Shown: piece by piece, positions 46,117 through 59,500 of the stretch
Layout of the letters: the number at the start of each line of letters is the position of its first letter
Numbering within the stretch: position 1 is the stretch's first letter
NCBI GenBank assembly: GCA_947359465.1
Contig: OX375881.1
Span: forward strand, 74,733,914 to 74,797,913
Length of the DNA: 64,000 bases
Source of the DNA: Metellina segmentata
Lineage: Eukaryota; Arthropoda; Arachnida; Araneae; Tetragnathidae
Direction of reading: 5' to 3'
Position numbers and translations under genes: made by a program
Notes under the pieces: model-generated
The model's database searches: none
Seen by the model: only the letters and a program-made list of their open reading frames with translations
What the model was told of the DNA's origin: nothing

Positions 46117-46821
46117 TAGATGTGCACAACCTTTTGGGAGAAGGGCCACTCGCATCGTTGATTGAGACATTGAGGGCCGAAAATGAAGTTACAGCACATA
46201 CACAATGAAAGTGTTACTACCCAATTATGTACAGTTGTTATTACACTTAATATGTATAGTAAAAAATAATCACTTATTTTTTTTTAAAGATTATACTTAC
46301 AAATGTTTTTTTCAAAAAATCTAGGAGCTTGTTACAGAGCTAAATGAATGATACTGTGAATAGTTTTTAAAAAAGTTAAGAAACATTTGTAATGATGAAT
46401 CATTTAGAATTATTTTTAAGAATGTGTCTCAAGAACATCATATATATCTTCAGCAAATTATTTTAGGTTATAAATTTAATAACAGTAATAGTACAATGAG
46501 CAATAAAGATGAGTATCAGAAATTTTAATAATATCAGTACAGTTAGAAATAAAAATTACAGCATCAAATATATTTAATATTAAAATTTCTGAACTATAAA
46601 CAATAATTATGTTACAGCTTGCTAATGGGATGGCTGATACTGAGTTTTACTACCTAATTTAGGTATTTTAGGTTCAATACTGCTAATAGAAACTCTTAAG
46701 ACTGATTCTAAATGTTTGTCAGTCAATTTGCTTCTTAACTTAAATCCCCTTGGAAGTTTAGTCAAAATTATTTTGCGGGCCGCAAATTGATGATTCGCGG
46801 GCCGCAGGTTGTGCACCTCTA
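46117..46821 (-). mobile_element. non-autonomous hAT element with 8-bp target duplication
   Basis: The ends TAGATGTGCACAACC and GGTTGTGCACCTCTA are inverted repeats with one mismatch. CTTTAGTA flanks both sides (46109-46116 and 46822-46829). A minus-strand frame at about 46745-46622 retains a hAT transposase tail, LPRGFKLRSKLTDKHLESVL, followed by IEPKIPKLGSKTQYQPSH. GC-rich GCGGGCCGC repeats lie near the right end. It is an internal-deletion derivative of a larger element. Confidence 0.9.
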
Positions 46822-46829
46822 CTTTAGTA

Positions 46830-47481
46830 GGATTTGAAATGTGTTAAAATATACTATGGGGCCAGCCCCCTACTCGCTGCTTGCCAACCCCCAGAGGATT
46901 ACTTTGCAATCCTCACTTTGCTCGCATCAATAAAGACATGTGTCCTAGCAGAAGAGATTGTTACAAAATATAATATTCCAAAAAAATACATATATTTTAA
47001 AAATTTAAATTTGCTGTTTTGCAGAAAAGATATTTTCAGTGCCTCTGGGATCAGAATTCAAATGAAAACTTTGAGCGAATTTTGACTCAAAATGTGATTG
47101 CTGCTTTGGAAATTGAATACCCAGCATGTTTGTGTGTACATTTCCCCAGCACTCAAGCCAACCACACTTTCTCATTGAGTTTTTTGTCGAAAGTTGTAGT
47201 GCAAGCATCTTGTTGAATTATAATTGTTGGCCCTGAAAAGATCCTCCGCTTTCTTTGATTTCTATAATAAACTGTAACAGCTTGAGTAAAATGTAATTTT
47301 TGTTCAATAAAATTTCATTTGATAACGTTATAAATTCAATTGAGGTACGAGGCTTCGTGGTAAACAAACAACTGTACAATGTTACCAAAACGCGATAACA
47401 AATAACGTCTTTTTTGCGTGCCACGTAAGAGAATTATATATATTTATAGATTTTTAATAATAAGTATCCTTTTCTTTTCAG
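46830..47481. other. upstream region of LENG1 start codon
   Basis: A plus-strand frame 47019-47213 follows an acceptor-like TTGCTGTTTTGCAG and has some protein-like character (LWDQNSNENFERILTQ), but I cannot assign it. It is possibly an old coding remnant or chance. Confidence 0.3.
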
Positions 47482-47535
47482 GCAAGAGTCTCAGTGTGTT
47501 CCTTGTAACAGTATGAATATTCTTCCAAAAAAAAG
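47482..47535 (+). CDS. LENG1: LENG1 exon 1 (coding from 47513)
   Basis: The acceptor CCTTTTCTTTTCAG ends at 47481 and is followed by 31 untranslated bases, then ATG and seven codons MNILPKK plus AG; the donor is GTTTGT at 47536. The serine codon is completed by the first base of exon 2. Confidence 0.85.
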
Positions 47536-50500
47536 GTTTGTCACACTACATTTGCTAACTTTAGCTAGAACAATTATTTGAATTCAAATGAAACAGAATG
47601 TTTGAAATTATTATTTACTTTTTGGTTTTACGTTTATAAAAACTGAACCCTCTTAGTTTTACATATCCATTTAATGAATAAGTTCTTGATGAATGCAGAA
47701 AACTCAGTTTTGATATTTTAGAAATCTAGCTAAAGATTTTAAGTTCTATATCATCAATTCATATTTAAATCTAATGTTGATATCTGTTAACCAAACATTG
47801 TGTTTTTTTAAATGACAAGTTGTGCTTATGACTTTATTCCATGTACAACTTATTATCTTTATGAGCAGATTTGGTTTCAATTATTTTCTAATGTCTTGTT
47901 TGAGCTCTGCCACATGTGCTGTGATCCTGAAGGAAACACTTTGTGACCACTTTCTTTCTCTAGAGGCCTGTGGCGGATTTATACTTCTGCTGTCTAGGGG
48001 CTATAGCCAACTTGCCACCCCCCCTTCCCATTCCTTAACCTCAGCAATGATATTCCTTCTACCCCCACATTGCATTGTCCTGACATGCAATAATTGTATG
48101 TGCACTGGATACTGTAGCACTTTGAAACCATATAAAACACTTTTACACTCTATACCATAGGTACAATAATTATACAAATACAATAATTACCAAAATACTC
48201 ATTTCACTCTGGCATTGTTACTACACAAATTTTCGATATAGCTTTCTTGAATATACCATCTTGTGTTTTTACATGCGCAACATGTATTAAATTATCATTA
48301 CCAAAATATATAGCAATTATTTGGCCTAAAAGCCATTTGTGTGTTTGCAGATTGTCCTCTACAATTAGCACTAAATCTCCTACCTTCACTTTGCACTTTC
48401 TAAATTTCCATTTACTATGCTGCTCTGGTTTACTTAAATAGTTGTGATGCCACGTTTTCCAAATTAATTGTACTAGTTTTGTAATTATTTGCCATTTCTT
48501 CAGCTTATTTTCATCTATATTAGTTGTCAGGCTCAACAAGAGAATTCATTGACCTAGCAATCAAAAAATGAGCAGGGGTTAACATTCCAAAATCGTGTTC
48601 GCTACCAGACAAGGAACTCAAAGGCCTAGAATTTAGGATTCCTTCTATTTGGATAATTACAGTTAACAATTCTTCATAATTCAAGTATGCTCCACATACA
48701 ACTCTTTTGAAATGACATTTGAAGGATTTTACTGCTGCTTCCCATAAACCACCAAAGGAAGGCACTCTGGGTGGAATAAATTTCCATTCAGTCCCTTCGG
48801 AGGATAAACATTCTGCAAAATTCTCGTCAGGGTTCTTAACCAGTTTAAGAAGCCTGTTAATCTCCTTGTTTGCTGCCATAAAATTCTTGCCATTATTTGA
48901 ATACAGTTTGGAACATTTGCCTCTGCAGGCGTTAATCTCTTTAACATAGCTATGAATGCCTTGGATGTTAAATCTGACACAATCTCAATATGTACAGCCT
49001 TGGACACAAAATATACAAATACACACATTTACACTTTATGCAAGACTCCTTTTCTCTGGTTTCTATATGGTATCATGAAAGGACCGCAAAAGTCTACTTC
49101 AGAATAATTAAATGGATAGTCAGGAACAATTCCATCCTCGGGTAAATTACCCATTAATTGTGTTGATACAACTGGATTTGCCTTAAAACATGAAATCCAT
49201 TCATGTACAATTTTCCGACATATAGATCGACCACTTAAAGGCCAAACTTTCTTACATGATACAGTAATGCAGATGCTCCAACATGCAAATTTCTCTTATG
49301 AAAACTCACAGTTACAAGATTCTTAAACTTGTGAATTTTAGGTAAAATTGCTGAGTGCTTTGAGGAAAAGTTAGCATTACCCAACCATCCTCCAACTCTT
49401 AAAACTCCATCTATATCCAAAAAAGGATTTAAAGCCTTTAACTTACTATTCAGCAGGACACTTCCCTGTCGTTGAAGGCTCGTAATCTTTGCAGAGAAAT
49501 CCCCGCTCTGCACCATCCTAATTAAGACAACCTCCACATGGTTCAACTCTGAAGCTCCAAGAGGACCAGTCACTATCGAACTGGGATTACTCAAATTGTT
49601 TAAAAATCTAAAAACATAACTTACAATTTGAAGCACAGTTAAATAGTTATTAACTCAAATTAATTCAATTATGAACACAATTATTTACATTCACATTTAA
49701 CACAGGACACCTGTCCTCACTGTCCACAAAAGAAGAGTTTTTGAGTTCTACATCAAACCTTACTCGTTTTTCGGACACGGTTATCACTCGGTTAGGGTAT
49801 TCACTCTCGTTCAGAAATTCAGGACCACGCCACCACAGTTCGTGGGTCAACAATTTGTCGGGATCTATCCCACGAGAGATGACTCTGACAGCAAAACAGT
49901 CCTCCATTGGCTTCCATGTGACACCCAACGTTTTTTGCATCAGTAGGATTGTCGAAATTACCATTTGGATTTGTGGTAAGTTCGGGATGACTTCCACACC
50001 ATTGATGTAACCACATTTCCACTTTCGTCAAACTCGCTGCCGGTGGACACTGTAGCATTAGCCTGCTCGAAGGTTGCTGCTCCACACATCATGATATTTA
50101 TTCGAACCAATTCACAGTGAACTTTATTTTCACTTTTCTGATCTGCACTACCACTAGCGACATATCCAAACACCGTATTCTACAACAATAATTTAGAGCT
50201 CTTCAAAAATATCTGCCCTGGCCTTAACATATCATAGAAAATCTCAGCTCCTAACAACATATCGATTCTACCTGTAACATTAAGCGTATGATCGTCTAGT
50301 GGTACCAGCTCAGACACATCAACTATCTTATTCGGAACCAAATCCGTAATTTTTCTAACGCAAGCATGCTCAATTCACTCTCAAAACTTCTATCCCTATT
50401 TGCGATTATCACCGAAACACAACCATTCACTATCATCGACACATCATTCAAACACGAGATCACCTTATTTACTTTCACACCTTTGAGTTGTAATCACTCT

Positions 50501-53500
50501 GCACATTCACTAGATATAAGCGACGCCTGTGACTCGACATTTAGCAAGCATCTGACCTGTACCCATTCACCACTTTTATTTTTAACTTGAGCATGCACTG
50601 TACTCAATAAAACATGTTTTGTCAAGTTTCTAGTGCTACGATATGATTGGAACTCGCAAGATTAGTATTCATCGTCCTAAAAGAAGTAAGAACAAATTCG
50701 TCACTACTAGCATTCAATCCTATGTCACCTGAACCAGAAGCATTCTGAGTAGATCTATTTTGTATCGGTTCTCGAGAAAAATGAATGAACTTGTGTGGTT
50801 TGCCACAAAAACAATTTCTCCATCAGCATTGTTTCACACTGCAATTTGGAGATAGGCACTTGAAACAAGTTTTAGCTACTTTAACCACCTCTACCCTCTC
50901 ATGCACCGAAAGCTATCTAAATTGTGGACATGAGTACAAGGCATGACTTTCATTATTTTTATACACAACACAATTAACACTCTTTACCTCAGACAGAAAT
51001 ACGTTTGAAATATTTTTTTGAAATCTCCAATTTTGATGTGTTTGTTTATTTTCCTCATTCTATTTATTTCCACCTCCATATGCTGTAAAAGGCCTCGTAA
51101 ACACATAAGACTCGGTTTTATTTTTTCCCTTTGAGGATAGGTAAAGATCACACTCTCAACCTAAATGTTGTGGCTTAAAAAATGTTTCCCCTTGCTTCAC
51201 TCCAATGTGCGTCATTAACTCTCGATCAAAAGAACTAAATAATTTATCCAAAACAATTAATTCACACACAGATTTGAATTCAGTTACATTTCGCATTTGG
51301 CAGTAATATTCAAAAGCTGTCCTTAATCAAGACACAAATTGTACATAATTCTCAGACATTAATTTTTGGGCAAGACGAAAATTATTTAAACACTCTTTTT
51401 GTGCTGTTGGTTGGAACTCTTTTAAAACAATTAATTTTAATTTATAATAACTACACAAATCCTCCTCAGTTATGTACACCATTAAATTGTTTGATTTTTC
51501 ACCTAACATATTTAAGAGAATTTCAGGTTTCAACTCGGGAACATTTTAATATTAAAGGCTTTTTCTAACGACTGAAAAAATTAATTAATTGACTCTGCTT
51601 TCAATGGTACAGCAATCGTTAAAGTTTTTATACTTTTAATTAAATTTTCTAAACTACCATTTTGGAAACTCTGCACCAAAGTTTCTGTACAGGACGTGTT
51701 AAGTGACAAATCCTTCCTCAAGTTTACCACCTCACATTCTTTTTCCAGTTGCTCATGTTTGATCTTTTCTAACTCTAGTTTGGTTTCAATGATTTTTTGT
51801 TTGGATTTTTCTCTCTCCAAATTTGCTTTCTTTTCCTCTAACACAAAATCAGTAACATTTTGCACTAATTCTTGATCATTTTTAAGTACATCACTTTTCT
51901 CAATTATCTCTTTTAGACCAATTACCTTTGTGCCTTCTGGAACCGTTAACCCTAATTCTTCAGCGACAATCCTCAGCTCATCCTTTCTCAATTTACCAAT
52001 AATTGACATTGATACCACATTAACAACTGAAAATCTCAATAAACAAAACTATTCACCTTGGTAACAATACACAATAGCTAACTGCAATAACTTCAACCAT
52101 ATAATGCTCAGTGAACATCTGTATCCACTCACCGAGACTACACATTTTAAGCAAAACAACACTAAGTCACTAATTGTGCCAAATTACTTAATTTAAGCAA
52201 CTCTACTCCAAATTACTCAATACTACTCAATTTAAACACAACAGTAAAATACACTAATTACTCCAGTTTACTCAATTCAACTTAAGCAACACTACAAGAC
52301 AAATTACTCAACTCAACTTAAGCAACACAACATTACAAGACACTAATTACTCCAAATTACTCAACTCAAGCAACACAACACTACAAGACACTAATTTCTC
52401 AACACACATACTAAGTACTCAGAACGAAATCGACTCACCTCTACTGCCCAATCTCCACAGACATCAACTGACATTCCGCTTCACTGATCTCACGAAACGA
52501 CAGAAAATCACGTAACACAACACACTTTCGCTCAACGACTCGGACTCGCGATGAACCATGAAAAAAAACTTGTAATTCACTCTAGACTGAGAAAAAAACA
52601 AACTCAAACACAAAACTCCAAAATCGCATTCACAAACTTTAATATTATAACATCTTAACACTAACGGGTTTCACAGGCAACCACACACAGAGAGCACAAC
52701 ACACGGACGGTCAGAAGACCCCTCAGCAACAACCCCCCAGTTGGGAATTGACAGAACCTCCAGAGATTGCATCAGATAGGGTGATGACCTGCATGACATT
52801 CAAATGTTGTCTTTACCGCGTTACAATTCAGGCAGGCGCAAACAAAGGTCTTTTCAGATATGGGGGAGTTAGGTATTTGCCTACTGTATTCCCCTCCTAT
52901 AGACTTTAAGTTATTTCTTGTAATTTCATACAATGTCATTCAAAATTCAAACGTTAATTTTATTTTTATATTGGTTAATGTTTTTATTTATTTTTTGTTT
53001 TTATTGTTGTGGCTTGTGCCTTTGATTTTTTCCCAAAATGTTTTGCTGCCCTGGACTATAGCACCCCTAAATCCACCATTGTTTGCCACAGAGAAATAGT
53101 AAAGTGAGTTGGCATTCACAGCCTTGTGAGGTGAAATTACCTAAATCAAACTGTTGTATGTACTGTGATGTTTTGGGGATGGTAGCATTGTCTACTAGAA
53201 GTGATCGTTCACAGTCTGGGCTAGTAAATTTATTAATTACATTTGAACAATTTTGACAGATATTTAGGTAGCGTATCTATACAAGTATGCAGGTGTCTAA
53301 TTTTGCCGAATATGGTGAATTGTCCTTGGCCTTGGGACTCCAAGTTGACTATCCGGCTCTGTTGAGCCTTCTCCTGTCCTTACTCGGGCGAGTAAGGTTT
53401 CTAGCTCGGGTGAGCTTCTCCAAGAGTTCTCGCAACAGTGTGCAAGATTAGCAATTCAGTTGAACTCGCTAAAATGGCACTCAGTTCAGTGATTCCCAGC

Positions 53501-56500
53501 TCCTGTGAGCCTTGCAACAGGTTCTATGTACGCTCCAAATCAGCAGGATCAGCAGCCATGTGCAAGATTAGCAGATCAGTTGAACTCGCTAAAATGGCAC
53601 TCAGTTCAGTGATTCCCAGCTCCTGTGAGCCTTGCAACAGGTTCTATGTACGCTCCAAATCAGCAGGATCAGCAGCCATGTGCAAGATTAGCAGATCAGT
53701 TGAACTCGCTAAAATTGCACTTGGTTCTGTGATTCCCAGTTCCTGTGAGCCTAGCAACAGGCTCTATGTCGATCTCAATTGACAATTGTATTTCCTCCTT
53801 TTTGTGTTTTCCCTTCAATGCGCAGGTCAAGTGTTCTGTGCTGATCGCATAGTTTTTTATGTATCTGGCATAAAAACCACACAAACGTCTTTCTGGGGGC
53901 CTTGCAATAAGAGGTTTCCTAGCAGTACGTCTGGCAGCTTCGTACTGATCTAGTTTTTGCACTAGCTCTTCGGGGTCGACTATGGTCGCCCACTGAGCAA
54001 TTAGATGTTCTCTGATCTCAGGAGATAAACCCTCTTTTTAATTTGATTGGTTATCATTAGACTTTTAAGGCCTTCAAATTCCTTTACTCCAACTCCTTCT
54101 GTCCATCCCTCCAAATAGCTCCTCAACTCAAAGACTAGATCTTTCTAGGGCGTTCCGGGGCATCTCTGATGCTGCGTGAATTTATTACGAAATGTTTCCG
54201 GGTTTAATTTAAACCTACCTAGGAGGACACCTTTAAAATGTTCCAAATCCTCAGATTTTTTGAGGGGCTCTTATAATTATCTTGACGATGTCAATTGGGA
54301 GTAAGTATAGTAGGTGTGTAACCCAATCAACCACTTCTATGCAAATTTTCCTAGCATGTCTTTCGAAAAGGGTGAAATATAAGGCCATGTCTGATTTTTC
54401 TGGGTTAAATTTTTGCATAACCATTTTTAGGTTTTTTTGTAGGCCTAGGATTTTCAGGTTTATCATTTGACCGAAATCAATATGGGTGTAAGTAGCCCAG
54501 GGCTCGAAATACCCGGGTGCACTGTGCACATGAAAATATAATTGTGCAACTAATTTTTTCCCACTAGGTGCACGCAGTGCACCTAATTTAAAAACTTAGG
54601 TGCATAAGGTGCACCTGTATTAAAAAATCTATTTCGAGGCCTGAAGTAGCCTGATAGTATCCATTGAGACAAGAAGCCCACTTTGCAAAAAAATAATCAC
54701 AGGTTCTGTGAGAAGAAAATCCAAATTTCACCAAAATTGATGATAACCTTACTTTTTTTTACTATCAGTAGTTATAAAAAAAAATCGTCTTTTTTTTTTA
54801 ATATTTTTCACATTTTTCTTTTTGATTGACAAATTTTGTGTATGCCTTGTTTTAGGTTGTTATTAAAAATTTTAGGTCCTTGAAAAATATTCTTTTGGTT
54901 TTGAAAAGTCCTTAAAAGTCCATGAATTTTTTTGGATAAAGGTGTGGGAACCATGATCTAGTCTTTTCCTCCTTTCAACTTTTTCGCAGAGCACTTGCTT
55001 TGTTTCTGTCATAGTACAGTAAACTTTCGATTATTTGCAGAATTGAGTAATGCTGTAACTGCAGATAAGCAAATTCCACGGATAATCCTCAAAATGACTA
55101 AAAAGGGCACATACCAACACAAAAATGTTTTTGAACAATTTTTGTTTACAGTTGTGGATATACATAAAATTATAAATTAATAAGCATTTGATTTCTGCAC
55201 TTAGAAGTTTGTTTATTTACTTATTCACAAAAAATTCAGTTAATTATTATTTTTTAACCTCTTTTTTATTTGAGATTGAAGTTTTTCAACCACATTTTGT
55301 CACAAAGTGAATGAGGTTAAGCCACAAAGCTTGTAATCGGGAGTTTACTGTACTTCCAATTGTTCTAATTTCTGTGTAATGTTTGTTTGATCTATATAAA
55401 TGTCTTTTGTTCAACATGGCATCTTTACTGACATTAAAACTATAGTGCATTATGTTTAGTTTGTAACTTTGTACTTTATCTCAATATTTGCATTCTACTA
55501 CACCTTCATGAGCTGATATTTTTGAATCCTCAAGTTTGAATATGAATTGATTCTTTACTTAGTTTTGTTTAATACTATGGGCTTTAAGCATGCTTTCATT
55601 TATGTGATATTACTGATAGTAATATAATTTTTAAGAGGATTTGTTTATTTGAGAAAATTTACGTTATCTTATTTCCATGGCTCAATGTGTTTGCTCATTG
55701 TGCTAATAGCCTGCAATCTATAATCAGCACATGTTTTATTCCTGTAACTACCCTGGCTGTATTTCTCTTTTCTGTGTCGGTTAAAGTGTTCTTTGTGTGT
55801 ATGCCCTTTACTTGATAGAAAAACATGCTTGGCCAGTTCTGCCCCTTGTGTCAAAAAAAAAAAAAAACTATCATCTTTCTGTAATTGCATACAAAAAATT
55901 TTGAATACCTTTTGCTACATTGTAAATAAAAAATATTTACCATTGCTTCCATATGTATCAATACCATTTTCAATATAGTTCCTAGAATTTATTCTATAGT
56001 ATAGTTCCTAGAATTTATTCTGTATAGTTCCTAGAATTTATTCTGTATAGTTCCTAGAATTTATTCTATAGTATAGTTCCTAGAATTTATTCTATAGTTC
56101 CTAGAATTTATTCTATAGTATAGTTCCTGCTTTATTTTGAATTCCCTTTACTTCATCAACTTATGGTAGCCACTGGATATAAACCCAAATGCCCTATCTG
56201 CTTTCTAACATAGTGATATTTTGAGTGAACAAAACTAAACCATGATTTTTTAAATATGGGTTCACATCTATTTGTATCAATCTAATTCTAGGTTCATATC
56301 TTCCTTGTTAGAACATTTTTTACTTAACAGACAAACATAATTTTCCTTAAAATAATTTGATGGCCAGCTACTTCTGTTTTAGTGAAGGAGTGGCACTAGT
56401 ATTGTATTGATATTAGTATACTTAACAGATATTGTTGAAATAAAGTAGTATTAGCCTCAGTTTGTTTATGCTTACTTAACATAGGGTTTCAATACTGCCA

Positions 56501-59500
56501 GGAGTGAACAAACATAACTTTTAATCAAAGGAATAAATATATAAGTGTTGATTCAATGCTTATTCAAGAATGTCAATTATAATTTGTAGCCCCTATAATA
56601 AATTTTCTAAATTGGAATGTTTAAAACACATTTTATAAAAAACTGATACTTATTAAAATCTTTTTCCAATCTTTCCTTGCCAATAAAAAAAGAAATGTGA
56701 GTATTTAATAATCATGCAATCTAGCTATGTTTCCAAGGGACCAACACATATTTTAAACTATTATTTCTTACAACTATATAAGATAGTTTCACCAATGTAG
56801 TGTGATCTGTTTAATTGGACAGTGATAATTGCATCTAAAACTTTTGTGACACTACTTAGGCAATTGTTAAATTTGTTTCATATATTTCCAGTTGGCATGT
56901 GCGTACAAAAAAAAATATTGAACGAGTGCGAAGGGATGAAGCTAATGCGGCAGAGGAAGAAAAACAACTCAAACGAAGAATCCAGCTTGCTGTAAGTGTT
57001 AATATATGTTTAAATTTTTCAACTGCATGATGTGTAGTAATTTTCCAAATGTTAGAATAAAATTATTGATGTTTGTAAAAAGGGTTTTTATTTACTAATG
57101 AAGCTAGAAATGTGCTTTAAAATATGTTAAAAAGTTATTGATGTTTGAAAAAATAGTTTTTATTTACCAGTGAAACTAGAGATGTGCTTTAAAATATGTT
57201 AAAAGTTTTTAAAAGGTTATTTTTTTTTTTGCATACTCAAAAATATGACCACAATTGATTGTAAATGAAAAAAAAATCGTAACAATCAATAACTTCTTCA
57301 TTAAGTGGTGTAGTATGTTGTACATATGCAAAATCAATTCAAAAATCAAACTACTTATTTAAGTTCCATATACATAGAAAGTACTTTCATAAGCAAACAT
57401 TTCAGGGAAAAGGTTCAAATTATCAACTAATATACACTGCAGTCCATGGAGTAGTCTATAAATAACAAAAGTGTATAGCTGAAATTTAAAACAATGTAAG
57501 TTAAAAAAATTCCACTTTTATTTTTATATTTTTTTCACAGATCATTCATACATTTTTTTATAGTAATGAAACTTTTCATTCCCATGGTTTCTGTGTTATT
57601 AAAAGTAATTTTATCTTTAAATTTAAACTGATTGAAACTGAAAATTAACTAATTATACCACAAATGTATCAACATGTTATTATTTTCTGATTCTTTTCAT
57701 GATTTTTTCTAGGAACAAGAAGCAAGAACAGAATTGCTAAGAAAGAAAGCAAAAGCTGACTATGTAAAAAGTGACATTTCAGAAGCTGCAAACCAGCATG
57801 TAAATTTTTTCCAAGAAATTGAGGAAGTGGGGGTAAGTTAAAATTCTTTTAGTTGTAAAACGGAAATGATTTTGTGATGAATGTAAAGATCTCCTTTCCT
57901 TTGATCCTCCTTTTTAGAAAGTGCTATTTTGTTGTCTTGAACAGACTATTACAGTGCTTGCTCAATTTGTTATTGTACTCAATTAATAATGTCAGTCATA
58001 CTCTGAAAAAAAAATAGTAACTTCTTGATACATTGTACTCGAGAGACACGAAAAATGCAACATGTGCATTGTTTCACAAAGTATGCATTACTGCTCACTA
58101 GGGTGGAGCTTATTTTTTAACTATTAAAATAAGGTATTTTCACCTTCTAATTTTGTTCCTTTTTACAAAAAAAAACCCACACAAAATATTAGCACAATTG
58201 AACAATATTTAGAGGTTGTTCAATGATGGAAGTTTTTTTAATGTACATGATAAATGTACGCAAATGTCATGGAAAATTAAATTCTATAATCACCCCCCTT
58301 AAATATATTTAAAATTCCTTCAGCTTTATATTTTGACTCATAGAGGACAATGCAGTTCATGTTGGAAAAGAAAAGAAAACGGGGATGGAAAACCATAATT
58401 ACTCCAGAACTTGCAGCAGCACTAGATCGTACAAAGGCATCAGATCGAAAGGCTGTTTTTATTATATCAGAAGCTGCCTAAAGCTTAGGACAGAACATTG
58501 AGGAATTTGCTCTAAACAAAGACTCAATTCGTCGACAAAGAATGGAAGAGAAAGCTTAAAAATATGAAAAAATAAAGACCAAGTTTCAAGGCAAGAATCC
58601 TTTTGTCATTCATTGGGATGAAAAATTGATGCATGACCTGGCTGAAAAAGAGAAAGTTGATCACTTGCCATCATTAGTTTCTTGGAATGGAGCTTCTCAA
58701 CTGCTAGCAGTTGCCGAGATTCCATCTACAACAGGAGAGGCTCAGGCTGCAGCTGTCTTTGAAGCCATTGAAGACACTGGGGTATAGTAGACAATATTCG
58801 GGCAATGTGCTTTGACACTACCAGCTCAAACACTGGTCCTAACTGGCCCCTATTACTCACCTATTTGCACTGAAGGAGTCTGGGGAAGTTAATGCTGGCT
58901 TTAGGGAAAGTACGGCATTGAGGAATAAGAGTGGATAATAATATGCTAAACAAGTTGTTGCCTAAAAGTGTTTTTACAAACACTTATCTTTGTGATGATA
59001 CAATCACACTTGCTTGCATTATGTTGTAAAATACAAATTACAACTGGTCTGTCTAAATACAGGAAAACAGGTTCTAACAGGCGAGTGTTAGCAACTGTGG
59101 ATTTGAATGCACTTCTGACTTACAGCTTTGATTGTATTTCTGTCATCCTGTTGAATTGAATACAAATTTCGTGTAGTAAAAAGTCAACTAAAAAGCATAC
59201 AACTCCAAATAGTTGACCAGGCAGATGATAAAGATGCTACTGCTGAAAACAGCCCAATGCAGACAAATTGATATTACAACACCAATTCACTCATCTTTCT
59301 CATTAGAATATTATTTTCAATTTTATGCATTTGATTTAAATGAATTACCAATAGTGAGCAATCTACTATTCATGTGCAATTTATTGTTACCTCATTTTAA
59401 TAGCTTCATAATTTTAGTTCACAATTGTTTTATTTGCAAACGAGTGTTTTAATTCTAAAATTATTCAGCCACATAAAATATTTTGTTAAAATTCGGAAGT

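Larger units (their letters stand above)
48204..52740 (-). mobile_element. BEL/Pao LTR retrotransposon, internally deleted
   Basis: Minus-strand coding remnants occur in the order gag (52039-51327), zinc knuckle and aspartic protease (50910-50180), a scrap of reverse transcriptase (about 50100-49900), a post-RNase H segment (49900-49665) and integrase (49636-48204). This is BEL/Pao gene order. Most of the reverse transcriptase, with its catalytic core, and all of RNase H are missing. I could not find paired long terminal repeats, so the outer limits are approximate. It is antisense to LENG1 within intron 1. Confidence 0.85.

Noticed and set aside
47019..47213. Coding exon upstream of LENG1
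   Set aside because: It has an acceptor-like start and some protein-like text, but no recognisable family and no donor that fits the LENG1 start. Kept only as a note.
48000..53100. LTR pair of the BEL/Pao element
   Set aside because: No direct long repeat was found on either side; the weak similarity between 47965 and 53090 is inverted, so it cannot be an LTR pair.
53438..53782. 114-codon repetitive plus-strand protein
   Set aside because: The frame is open only because the 120-bp unit lacks stops in that register. The minus strand shows a gag-like relic instead.
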